From JBBQKP01 sp038326995 (lineage in GTDB: Bacteria > Planctomycetota > Phycisphaerae > Tepidisphaerales > Tepidisphaeraceae): 8,039 nucleotides of DNA. The notes beneath the pieces were generated by a model. The model made no database searches, had not been told where the DNA came from, and worked only from the letters and a program-made list of their open reading frames with translations. The stretch is taken from contig JBBQKP010000158.1 of NCBI GenBank assembly GCA_038326995.1, positions 1 through 8,039 of the forward strand, written 5' to 3'. Below are positions 1 to 5,483 of the stretch, in pieces; positions within the stretch are counted from its first letter, which is position 1; each line of letters starts with the position of its first letter. The translations under genes were made by a program, and so were the position numbers.

Positions 1-600
1 GAATCTCACGACCGCATCGGTTTCGCCGTCGCAGACGTCACCGGTAAAGGCATGGCCGCCGGTGTGCTCATGTCCACCACGCAGGGCTTCTTCCATTCCA
101 GGCTGGTGTCAACGCAGGGCGACGTGGCGGCGTCGGTTCGACAACTCTCGGCGTTCATCAACCCGCGCAGGCCCGCCAACAAATTCGTCACGCTCTGGGC
201 GGGAGTGATCGACACCGCGAAGATGACCCTGACGTACACCGACGCGGGCCACGGGTTTGGCATATTGCGACAGGCCGACGGAACGCTCGTCGCGCTCGAT
301 CAGGGCGACGGCCTGCCCGTCGGCATCGAGCCCGACTGGGAATACCACGCCGTCACCCTTCCCCTTGGCCCGGGCGATACCATTGTCGTCGTCTCAGACG
401 GCATCGTCGAACAGTTCGGAACCGTCACCCACGCGACCGGCCTGGTCACACGCGAACAGTTCGAATTGAGCGGCGTTCATAATGTCATCAACCAGAAGCC
501 CGACGACCTTGTCGAAGCGATGTATCGGGCCGTCATTCAGCACGCCGGCACCGATCAACTCGCCGACGACGCGACGATCATCGTCGTGCGAGTGGGCTGA
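1..600 (+). CDS. SpoIIE/PP2C-type serine phosphatase, C-terminal part (5' end outside window)
   Basis: This frame is open from the first base, so the gene starts upstream of the window; 199 residues are visible. They match the catalytic core of the SpoIIE/RsbU branch of the PP2M phosphatases, which remove phosphate from serine or threonine on anti-anti-sigma (STAS) partners or similar regulators using two divalent metals. Visible motifs are ADVTGKGMAA (residues 11-20, metal aspartate D12), FVTLWAGVID (62-71), YTDAGHG (79-85), GLPVGIE (104-110), VVSDGIVE (130-137, metal aspartate) and LADDATIIVVRV (187-198, final metal aspartate). All the expected acidic residues are kept, so the domain looks active. 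RsbU-like proteins usually carry a sensor domain (GAF, PAS, HAMP or response receiver) in front; that part is not visible, so the input signal is unknown. The downstream end overlaps the stop of a convergent ATPase gene by 23 bp. Confidence 0.9.
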   Translation, partial: ESHDRIGFAVADVTGKGMAAGVLMSTTQGFFHSRLVSTQGDVAASVRQLSAFINPRRPANKFVTLWAGVIDTAKMTLTYTDAGHGFGILRQADGTLVALDQGDGLPVGIEPDWEYHAVTLPLGPGDTIVVVSDGIVEQFGTVTHATGLVTREQFELSGVHNVINQKPDDLVEAMYRAVIQHAGTDQLADDATIIVVRVG

Positions 601-1837
601 TTTTGGTGTGGTTCGACATCAGGCGCTCGAGTAGCGTCGCCAGATCACACGAGATGGTGTTGGCAGATTCGACCGGACGTTTGGTTCTGGAAACAAGTGC
701 CAGATGGGTTGCCCCCATCATTTCTCCGGCTTGCTGAAGTCGTGACAAATCGCCGGGGCCTGGTGTGGACGACAACTTGATTTCGATCGCCCACCGGACA
801 CTTCCCATATCAAGTACGAGGTCGATTTCGAATTGATCGCTCGTCCGGAAGAAATAGGGCGTAAATGGTATGCCGATCGCGGAGAGCGTAGCGAGAATCT
901 GCTCGATGACATATCCTTCCCAGCTCGCGCCGACCCAAGGCTGTTTGATCAGGTCCGCCTCATCGGTCACGTTGAGCATCGCGTGCAAAAGGCCGGTGTC
1001 GCGCCAGTAGATTTTGGGCGTTTTCACCAGGCGCTTTTTTACATTTCCTGAGTAAGGCAAGAGCCGACGAAAGAGGAATACGCCAACAAGAAAATCGACG
1101 TATCCGGTTACGGTTTTAGCATCCAGGCCGAGGCTTTGCCCGATCTGCGACGCGTTCCACGTCTGACCGTGAACGGCCGCAAGCATTTGAAGCAGTCGAA
1201 CAATGACCTGCGGCTTGGCGGGCATGCCCCACTGGGGCAGGTCTCGCTGGGTCAGAAGCTGGGTGTAATCCAATTGCCACTGTGGAAAATTGGGTGTGCG
1301 CGTGCCCCCTGCAACCACCCCCCCTTGAAGCACTTCCCCTTGAAGCACTCCCCCTTGAAGCACTCCCCCTTGAAGCACTCCCCCGTCTGGAAATCCGCCA
1401 TACAGCCAGTTGTGATTGCGCGATTGACCCGTCAGTTCGACAGCCAGGAGCGGAGTCAGTTCGATCAATGAAAGTCTTCCCGCAAGCGACTGCGAGACGT
1501 GCGTCATCAACGCGGGCGCGATCGAACCCAGCAGTAGGAATCGCCCGTTACGTTTTCTGTCCGCATCGATCGCACCACGAAGCCTTGGAAACACTTCGGG
1601 CCAGGTCTGTGCTTCATCCAATACTATGGTCACGTTGCGACTCACCCGCTCATCCCACTCCAGATCGAGCCGCAGTCTCTCTGAAGGCTGTTCAAGATCA
1701 TAGTAGACCCCGTTGACAGAATCAGCCAAAGACTTCGCCAGAGTCGTCTTTCCACACTGACGCGGACCGATAAGTCCGACAGCAGGAAACTGCGTGAACC
1801 GGTCTTCAATCTGAGCTCGAACGAGACGATCAATCAT
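578..1837 (-). CDS. AAA_14/DUF4143-type ATPase with a pentapeptide-repeat insert
   Basis: This 419-residue protein belongs to the common but poorly understood family with an N-terminal AAA_14 P-loop domain and a C-terminal DUF4143 domain. Walker A is GPRQCGKTT (residues 24-32) and Walker B is IVLDEAQ (71-77), followed by the sensor-like LLLGSIAP (101-108). The C-terminal part has YWRDTGLLH (277-285), SWEGYVIEQ (305-313) and FEIDLVLD (336-343) followed by IEIKLS (351-356). This D/ExK arrangement resembles a PD-(D/E)XK nuclease fold, as expected for DUF4143. No cellular role is established for the family; a defence or genome-maintenance role is speculation. Right after the conserved WLYGGFP (144-150) a tandem GVLQG repeat (about 152-176) is inserted before the YTQLLTQRDLPQWG segment (191-204), probably as a surface loop. 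The ATG at 1837 is chosen because it opens just before the expected N-terminus. A 34-bp imperfect palindrome lies one base upstream. It is on the same strand as the two DUF3299-like genes, 58 bp downstream of the nearer one. Confidence 0.88.
   Translation of the reverse strand: MIDRLVRAQIEDRFTQFPAVGLIGPRQCGKTTLAKSLADSVNGVYYDLEQPSERLRLDLEWDERVSRNVTIVLDEAQTWPEVFPRLRGAIDADRKRNGRFLLLGSIAPALMTHVSQSLAGRLSLIELTPLLAVELTGQSRNHNWLYGGFPDGGVLQGGVLQGGVLQGEVLQGGVVAGGTRTPNFPQWQLDYTQLLTQRDLPQWGMPAKPQVIVRLLQMLAAVHGQTWNASQIGQSLGLDAKTVTGYVDFLVGVFLFRRLLPYSGNVKKRLVKTPKIYWRDTGLLHAMLNVTDEADLIKQPWVGASWEGYVIEQILATLSAIGIPFTPYFFRTSDQFEIDLVLDMGSVRWAIEIKLSSTPGPGDLSRLQQAGEMMGATHLALVSRTKRPVESANTISCDLATLLERLMSNHTKISPLARR
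1321..1380 (-). repeat. 15-bp tandem repeat, 4 copies, inside the ATPase gene
   Basis: The plus-strand unit is CCCCTTGAAGCACTC, at 1321-1335 (last base T), 1336-1350, 1351-1365 and 1366-1380. Three copies are identical and one differs at a single base. Because the unit is five codons long, the array stays in frame and encodes a GVLQG pentapeptide on the minus strand, with one Gly replaced by Glu. The near identity points to recent expansion by slippage or recombination. Confidence 0.95.
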
Positions 1838-1838
1838 T

Positions 1839-1872
1839 CTTGCAGATTAGGAATCAATTCCGAATTTGCAAG
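1839..1872. promoter_or_regulatory. Imperfect 34-bp palindrome just upstream of the ATPase start
   Basis: The arms are CTTGCAGATTAGGAAT (1839-1854) and ATTCCGAATTTGCAAG (1857-1872), complementary at 14 of 16 positions around a 2-base centre. On the minus strand it ends one base before the ATPase ATG and begins 23 bp after the stop of the upstream DUF3299-like gene. It could be a protein-binding operator, an RNA hairpin that hides the ATPase ribosome-binding region, or part of the end of the upstream transcript. There is no run of T after it, so a classical terminator is less likely. The symmetry is seen; the function is inferred. Confidence 0.5.
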
Positions 1873-1895
1873 AGCACCCGTTATAAGCTGTAAAA

Positions 1896-2453
1896 TCAGA
1901 GTGTTTCGAGCTTGTCGACCACCAGGTGATAGACGCCCGTGATGCGATTGTCGGTCGGGTCGCGGGTGACATTGACCTTCAGCGTGCCGTGCACGCGAAC
2001 GCGGGAGGCCATATCCCATTTGACGTCCTTCATATTCGCATCGGGAATTGCAGATTGCACGAAGTGCTGAATCTGCGGCGGGCCCGAGAAGCAGCACTTG
2101 GCAACAGAATAAACCAGGTCGAACTGGTGATCCACGCCGCGTGATTCAAGCGTGCCGGGCGCGATCTCGCCGTCGACGATGACCTTTTTTCCGTCCAGCT
2201 CGCGCCAGCGCTGAGGCACATCCGTTAGCGTTCCATTGTTCTGGTCGAACACGAAGTTGCTCATCGCCTGAAGGTTGACGACGTATGCTCCGCTACTGGT
2301 CTTCTTTAAGCCGCCCGAAAGCAGCGTGTCGATGTAGAAATACACCGGCGTGCCGAGCAACACCCCAAACACCGCCACGAACGCGAGGATGCGCATGTTG
2401 AACTTGCGAGCGGGCGGAACATAGGGCGTCGTCATTGTTGTCATTGTTGTCAT
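1896..2453 (-). CDS. Membrane-anchored DUF3299-like protein with CCF-SGPPQ motif
   Basis: The product is 185 residues with one N-terminal hydrophobic stretch (about residues 21-40, RILAFVAVFGVLLGTPVYFY), probably a signal anchor that leaves the rest outside the cytoplasmic membrane. The C-terminal half contains VDGEIAPGTL (93-102), then KCCFSGPPQIQH (119-130), then a beta-rich tail RVHGTLKVNV (153-162). This matches the core of the neighbouring DUF3299-like protein, ACCFGQPPQLQH, so the two are related. The adjacent cysteines and the histidine could bind a metal or be redox active, but no function is established. The start is set at the ATG at 2453 because AAAGG lies 6 bases upstream; the frame stays open to 2498 without a better signal. 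The N-terminus is MTTMTTMTT, from a 9-bp repeat, which gives three in-frame ATGs. It lies between the other DUF3299-like gene and the ATPase, probably in one transcript with the former. Confidence 0.72.
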   Translation of the reverse strand: MTTMTTMTTPYVPPARKFNMRILAFVAVFGVLLGTPVYFYIDTLLSGGLKKTSSGAYVVNLQAMSNFVFDQNNGTLTDVPQRWRELDGKKVIVDGEIAPGTLESRGVDHQFDLVYSVAKCCFSGPPQIQHFVQSAIPDANMKDVKWDMASRVRVHGTLKVNVTRDPTDNRITGVYHLVVDKLETL

Positions 2454-2459
2454 TCTAAA

Positions 2460-2464
2460 CCTTT
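2460..2464 (-). promoter_or_regulatory. Ribosome binding site deciding the start at 2453
   Basis: On the minus strand AAAGG lies six bases before the ATG at 2453. It is one of the few clear Shine-Dalgarno-like sites in the window and is the reason for preferring this start over 2498 (no such site), 2444 or 2435. Confidence 0.5.
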
Positions 2465-2515
2465 GAATTCCCGTTCCTTCAAACTGCTCCTTGAGCATTG
2501 CCGTCTAACCACTGC

Positions 2516-2605
2516 CGTCTTTCTCGATGACGTCTTTCTCGATGACGTCTTTCTCGGTGACGTCTATCTCGATGACGTCTATCTCGGTGACGTCTATCTC
2601 GGTGC
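2516..2605 (-). repeat. 15-bp tandem repeat, 6 copies, spanning the end of a DUF3299-like gene
   Basis: Six copies follow one another on the plus strand: CGTCTTTCTCGATGA (2516 and 2531), CGTCTTTCTCGGTGA (2546), CGTCTATCTCGATGA (2561), CGTCTATCTCGGTGA (2576) and CGTCTATCTCGGTGC (2591). A degraded seventh copy may precede them near 2502. The array covers the last three codons and the TAG stop of the gene at 2594-3316 and runs into the spacer before the next gene. Variation is confined to three positions. The T/A change at position 6 of the unit decides whether the minus-strand codon is AAG or TAG. Confidence 0.93.
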
Positions 2606-3316
2606 AGGCCTCACGCTCATCACCTTCAGCGTGAAGAGGCTGACGATGAAGCCGTCTTCCTTCTTCTCCTCGACCGTCAGCGTGCCGACGCAGTCGATTT
2701 CGTCGGGATAATAGCTTACTGCCTTTCCGGGTGGCGTTTCAACCACGATCGTGTGCTGCAACTGAGGCGGCTGCCCGAAGCAGCACGCGAACAAGTCCGG
2801 CACGAGCACGAATCGCGAAATTTTATCCGCCTGATCAAGCGGAATCATGAACCCGCGCAGCTTGATCGTCGTTCCCGACATCGCCAACACGTCGTCAGGA
2901 ATGTTCCCGCCGTGCTCGGCGTCGTACTCGAAATTGCCGAGCTTCCCCAGCGTCAACTCGACGACTTCATCGGCCTTTGGCTTGATGTGGGCCGTCCGAG
3001 GCGCGCCATCGATTCCCTCGGGCGGCGGCGTGGTCGCGCCCAGCTTTTCCGTCGCAACACGCACGCGCTCGATCCACGGCGCAGCCTTCTCGGGGTCATT
3101 GCGATATCGAACCGCCACCGCCTTCAGCAGCGGCAATGCATTGCGGTAATCGCCCTGCTCGACACACGCAATCGCCATCTGCTCGAGCTCTGCCGTCGGC
3201 AAGGTTTGAAACGTCACGTCGTCCTGTGCCAACGCCAGCCCAAGACCCACGCCGTGATAACCCACCGCAAGAGTCGCTAGACACACCGATGCAATAAGAA
3301 GACTTCGCCTGATCAT
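2594..3316 (-). CDS. Exported DUF3299-like protein with an N-terminal TPR-like segment
   Basis: The product is 240 residues. A signal peptide covers about residues 1-31 (MIRR, then a hydrophobic run ending GLALAQ before DDVTF), so it should act outside the cytoplasmic membrane. Residues 40-92 form a TPR-like helical pair (LEQMAIACVEQGDYRNALPL). Residues 120-235 match DUF3299-like domains: LGKLGNFEYD (123-132), IKLRGFMIPLDQ (151-162), FVLVPDLFACCFGQPPQLQH (169-188) and VGTLTVEEKKEDGFIVSLFTL (210-230, given here as its boundaries and key residues). The biochemical function is unknown; the Cys-Cys pair (178-179) and His188 could bind metal. The start is placed at the ATG at 3316 because it gives a clean signal peptide; a GTG at 3349 would add 11 residues in front of it. 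No clear ribosome site is visible. The last three codons and the stop are formed by a 15-bp tandem repeat. The related, shorter gene at 1896-2453 follows 140 bp downstream and is probably co-transcribed. Confidence 0.82.
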   Translation of the reverse strand: MIRRSLLIASVCLATLAVGYHGVGLGLALAQDDVTFQTLPTAELEQMAIACVEQGDYRNALPLLKAVAVRYRNDPEKAAPWIERVRVATEKLGATTPPPEGIDGAPRTAHIKPKADEVVELTLGKLGNFEYDAEHGGNIPDDVLAMSGTTIKLRGFMIPLDQADKISRFVLVPDLFACCFGQPPQLQHTIVVETPPGKAVSYYPDEIDCVGTLTVEEKKEDGFIVSLFTLKVMSVRPAPR

Positions 3317-3425
3317 GCCGTGAGTATATACCGACAAGTGCTCAGTCACATCTAAATCTGCGAGCTACTTCTGTCTTTTAATGGTCGCACGGGTCTCTGA
3401 CCTGTACTCTTGTATTTGAATTTAC

Positions 3426-3496
3426 GGGTGCCACGTTTTCTGTACTCGCAAAGCGTGCGGCTTGGCCGTGCGATTCGCCCGACTCACAATCCCGAG
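3426..3496 (+). repeat. Half-copy of the GGGTGCCACG element
   Basis: This copy begins GGGTGCCACGTTTT, then continues TGTACTCGCAAAG, GTGCG and CCGTGCG, and ends ATCCCGAG. The same blocks in the same order occur at 3721-3796 with a few substitutions and a shorter GC-rich middle. Unlike that copy it has no GTGGCACCC end of its own nearby, so it looks like a truncated or single-ended copy. Confidence 0.7.
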
Positions 3497-3542
3497 ACGC
3501 CGACCCCTCGCAGGAACATAGATAAGAACGCCGAGCACATCA

Positions 3543-3563
3543 AGCGCCAGCGAGCTGGCGGCT
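3543..3563. repeat. Small REP-like hairpin
   Basis: CGCCAG (3545-3550) and CTGGCG (3555-3560) pair around CGAG, and the flanking AG and GCT extend the stem imperfectly. It is short and GC-rich like bacterial REP palindromes. No T-run follows, so a terminator role is not supported. Confidence 0.4.
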
Positions 3564-3611
3564 ACGACCGTGAAATAGTTACTTTTTCAATGGGTTGCAC
3601 CCGCGCGGCTG

Positions 3612-3684
3612 TCTGGACCGTCCGTCAGGACACTGTATTTCTTCTGTAAATTCAGAAATAAAATGTCCTGCCGGACGGGCCGGA
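3612..3684. repeat. Long imperfect palindrome (REP/MITE-like)
   Basis: The left arm (about 3612-3646) contains CCGTCCGTCAGGACA followed by TATTTCTTCTG. The right arm (about 3653-3684) contains CAGAAATA, then TGTCCTGCCGGACGG. The arms match over about 30 bases with a few mismatches and bulges, around a short AT-rich centre. The stem is GC-rich outside and AT-rich inside. It could fold as a stable hairpin in single-stranded DNA or RNA. It is unrelated to the GGGTGCCACG element beside it. Confidence 0.75.
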
Positions 3685-3718
3685 GGAGAGTTAATACAAA
3701 ATTCTAAACAGCAAATTT

Positions 3719-3829
3719 CCGGGTGCCACGTTTTGTGTACTCGCAAAGAGTGCGACTGGGCGTGCGGCTGGGCGTGCGGTTCCACCCACATCCCGAGCAC
3801 GCTCTGGAGTACCAGAACGTGGCACCCGG
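3719..3829. mobile_element. 111-bp element with GGGTGCCACG inverted ends (MITE/REP-like, non-coding)
   Basis: The ends are a perfect 14-bp inverted repeat, CCGGGTGCCACGTT (3719-3732) and AACGTGGCACCCGG (3816-3829). The similarity continues inward imperfectly for about another 25 bases (TGTACTCGCAAAGAGTGC against the complement of the CACGCTCTGGAGTACCAG side). The middle has a 12-bp tandem repeat, CTGGGCGTGCGG, at 3756-3767 and 3768-3779. It encodes no protein. A half-copy occurs at 3426-3496, and the GGTGCCACG core recurs in the palindrome at 7852-8033. No target duplication is obvious at the borders, so whether it moves as a MITE or is a REP palindrome acted on by a distant transposase cannot be told. 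Confidence 0.62.
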
Positions 3830-3885
3830 CATCGATTTCACGTGGTGTGATTTAGAAAGGTGATGCTACTCCATCAAGCCGCCGC

Positions 3886-3930
3886 GCCAGTAGGTCGCCA
3901 GTAGGTCGCCAGTTCATCACCAGTGCATCA
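3886..3930 (+). repeat. Degenerate 11-bp tandem repeat before the dipeptidase gene
   Basis: GCCAGTAGGTC occurs twice in a row (3886-3896, 3897-3907), followed by the diverged GCCAGTTCATCA and CCAGTGCATCA. The array ends 27 bp before the dipeptidase start, within its likely leader or promoter. It may be a slippage product or a set of repeated binding sites. Confidence 0.6.
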
Positions 3931-3957
3931 CATTGCGTGCTCGGCTAACATCGAATC

Positions 3958-4983
3958 ATGCTCATCGACGCACACCTTGATCTGGCCTACAACGCCGTGC
4001 TACGCGGCCGCGACATCACCAAACCCGCGAGCCAGCAGCCCGTCGTCGAAAACGAAATCGCCACCGTCGGCCTGCCCGACCTGCACGCGGGCGGAATCAC
4101 CACCGTCTTCGCCACCATCTTTTGCCAGCCCCAATCCGACCGACATGCCGGCTACTCCACCGCCGATCAGGCATTTGATCAGGCCGCAATGCAGCTCGAT
4201 TATTACCACCGCCTGGAAAATAAGGGCCTTTTGAACATTTTCGGTTCGGGCAAGGGAACGTCTCGCCCCACCACCTCGGCCGTCCTCCTGCTCGAAGGGG
4301 CCGACGCCATCCGCGACGAGGCCGATCTGGATCACCTCCACAAGGGCGGCGTGCGGATCGTCGGGCTCAGTTGGTCACGCACCCGATACGCGGGCGGAAC
4401 CGGCGCGCCGGGCCCCGTCACCGAGGCCGGCCAGCGTCTGATCAAACAGCTCGACGCGCGAAAAATCATTCACGACGCCTCGCATCTTTCTGATGCGAGC
4501 TTCTGGGACCTCATGGGCCTGTCCGACAAGCTCGTCATCGCTTCACACAGCAATTCCCGCGCGATCGTCGGGCAGGACATCAGGCAGCGCCACCTCACCG
4601 ACGACATGATTCGCGCCATCGCCGATCGGGGCGGCGTCATCGGCATCAACTTCTTCGACCGCTTTCTTTTGCCCCACGATCAATACGGAAAACGCCGGGC
4701 GACGCTCGAAGACGTCCTGGCCCACATCAGGCGAATCTGCGACGTCACACAGTCCACCAAGCACGTCGGGATCGGCACGGACATGGACGGCGGGCTCGGC
4801 CGCGAGCAAATTCCGTCCGACATCGAGACCGCGCGCGACCTGCCACGCCTGCGCGACACACTCGCACGCGGCGGATTCTCCACGCCCGACATCGACCATG
4901 TTCTTTACCTCAACTGGCAACGCATCGTCGACAGTTTTGGCGAGTCAGTCCAACCATCCGAGTCACAAAGCGAGGCCGTATGA
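3958..4983 (+). CDS. Membrane dipeptidase-like peptidase, family M19
   Basis: The 341-residue product matches M19 (renal dipeptidase-type) metallopeptidases of the amidohydrolase superfamily, which split dipeptides with a two-zinc centre and often accept D-amino acids at the C-terminal position. Expected ligands are visible: DAHLDLA (residues 4-10, H6 and D8), LLLEGADAI (110-118, bridging E113), HDASHLSD (172-179, H176), ASHSNSRAI (195-203, H197 and R201) and GIGTDMDGG (271-279, D275). The length is normal for bacterial members. There is no signal peptide or membrane segment, so it is predicted to be cytoplasmic despite the family name. The ATG at 3958 is preferred because the zinc-binding motif begins three residues later; no Shine-Dalgarno site is seen. 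The stop overlaps the acetyltransferase start in ATGA, which argues for an operon of three genes. The substrate is unknown; recycling of peptidoglycan-derived or scavenged dipeptides is plausible. Confidence 0.92.
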   Translation: MLIDAHLDLAYNAVLRGRDITKPASQQPVVENEIATVGLPDLHAGGITTVFATIFCQPQSDRHAGYSTADQAFDQAAMQLDYYHRLENKGLLNIFGSGKGTSRPTTSAVLLLEGADAIRDEADLDHLHKGGVRIVGLSWSRTRYAGGTGAPGPVTEAGQRLIKQLDARKIIHDASHLSDASFWDLMGLSDKLVIASHSNSRAIVGQDIRQRHLTDDMIRAIADRGGVIGINFFDRFLLPHDQYGKRRATLEDVLAHIRRICDVTQSTKHVGIGTDMDGGLGREQIPSDIETARDLPRLRDTLARGGFSTPDIDHVLYLNWQRIVDSFGESVQPSESQSEAV

Positions 4984-5483
4984 TCACCGTTCGCCCCGCC
5001 ACCCTGGACGACGTTCAACAGGTGCTGCCGATGGTCGAGAAGATCAGCAATCTGCACCGCAAGTGGGATGCCGACCGATTCACAATCAAGCCCGACGTTG
5101 GAACACTTTACGCGCAGTGGTTGCCGCAGCGCGTTGACGATGCACAGAGCGTTTTTCTCGTGGCACAACGTGAGGATGGCGCTGCAGGCACTGGTGCGAT
5201 CGTCGGATATTTGATTGCGACAGTCGAAGAAGAGTTGCCGATCTACTGGCTGCCCGAGTGCGGCTACATCCACGACATCTGGGTCGAACCCGAATACCGC
5301 CACGAAGGCGCAGCAAGGCAGATGGTTTTGCTGGCGGTCGAGCGGTTTACGCAGCTGGGCGTCAAACAAGTGCGGCTCGAAACCGCGGCCGTCAATGACA
5401 CGGGCAGAGCGCTCTTCGCCGCCTGCGGGTTTCGCCCCGCGACAGTCGAGATGATGTGCGTCATCGAAAAAGTCGGGCCATGA
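4980..5483 (+). CDS. GNAT-family N-acetyltransferase
   Basis: The 167-residue product is a single-domain GNAT enzyme, which moves an acetyl group from acetyl-CoA to an amine. The N-terminus ITVRPATLDDVQQVLPMVEK (residues 2-21) is the usual first strand and helix. The acetyl-CoA loop is seen in YIHDIWVEPEYRHEGAARQM (96-115), with RHEGAA standing for the R/Q-x-x-G-x-G/A motif. The last part, VRLETAAVNDTGRALFAACG (131-150) followed by F, is motif B with its N and the LF-x-x-x-GF ending. The acceptor cannot be told from sequence; neighbouring genes might suggest a small molecule or peptide. The start ATG at 4980 overlaps the dipeptidase stop by 4 bp and has a weak GAGG at 4972-4975. Its own stop overlaps the kinase start in the same ATGA way. 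It is probably translated by coupling. Confidence 0.9.
   Translation: MITVRPATLDDVQQVLPMVEKISNLHRKWDADRFTIKPDVGTLYAQWLPQRVDDAQSVFLVAQREDGAAGTGAIVGYLIATVEEELPIYWLPECGYIHDIWVEPEYRHEGAARQMVLLAVERFTQLGVKQVRLETAAVNDTGRALFAACGFRPATVEMMCVIEKVGP

Larger units (their letters stand above)
3317..3957. other. Gene-free, repeat-rich divergent intergenic region
   Basis: This 641-bp stretch separates the minus-strand DUF3299-like gene from the plus-strand dipeptidase operon, so it must hold promoters for both, although I see no convincing -35/-10 pair. Short open frames exist but cross the repeats, lack ribosome sites and resemble no protein. What it does hold is a half-copy of a GGGTGCCACG element (3426-3496), a small hairpin (3543-3563), a long imperfect palindrome (3612-3684), a full GGGTGCCACG-ended element (3719-3829) and an 11-bp tandem repeat (3886-3930). 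The segment 3635-3720 is clearly more AT-rich than the genes. Confidence 0.8.

Noticed and set aside
578..1837. ATPase as part of a toxin-antitoxin or known defence system
   Set aside because: DUF4143 ATPases are widespread without an established role, and no partner toxin, nuclease or methylase gene is beside it.
2516..2605. Possible CRISPR array
   Set aside because: Units are contiguous 15-mers with no spacers, and no cas genes are present.
2463..2711. Plus-strand open frame reading the 15-bp repeat as VFLDD/VYLGD units
   Set aside because: It is open mainly because the repeat is a multiple of three and lacks stops on that strand. It overlaps a well-supported gene on the other strand and has no ribosome site or protein resemblance.
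2753..3280. Plus-strand frame (175 codons) opposite the exported DUF3299-like protein
   Set aside because: The minus strand carries a signal peptide and a conserved domain; the plus-strand product is Arg-rich with no domain.
3410..3855. Small open frames in the intergenic region
   Set aside because: They run across the palindromic elements, have no ribosome sites and do not resemble proteins; their openness is explained by the repeats.
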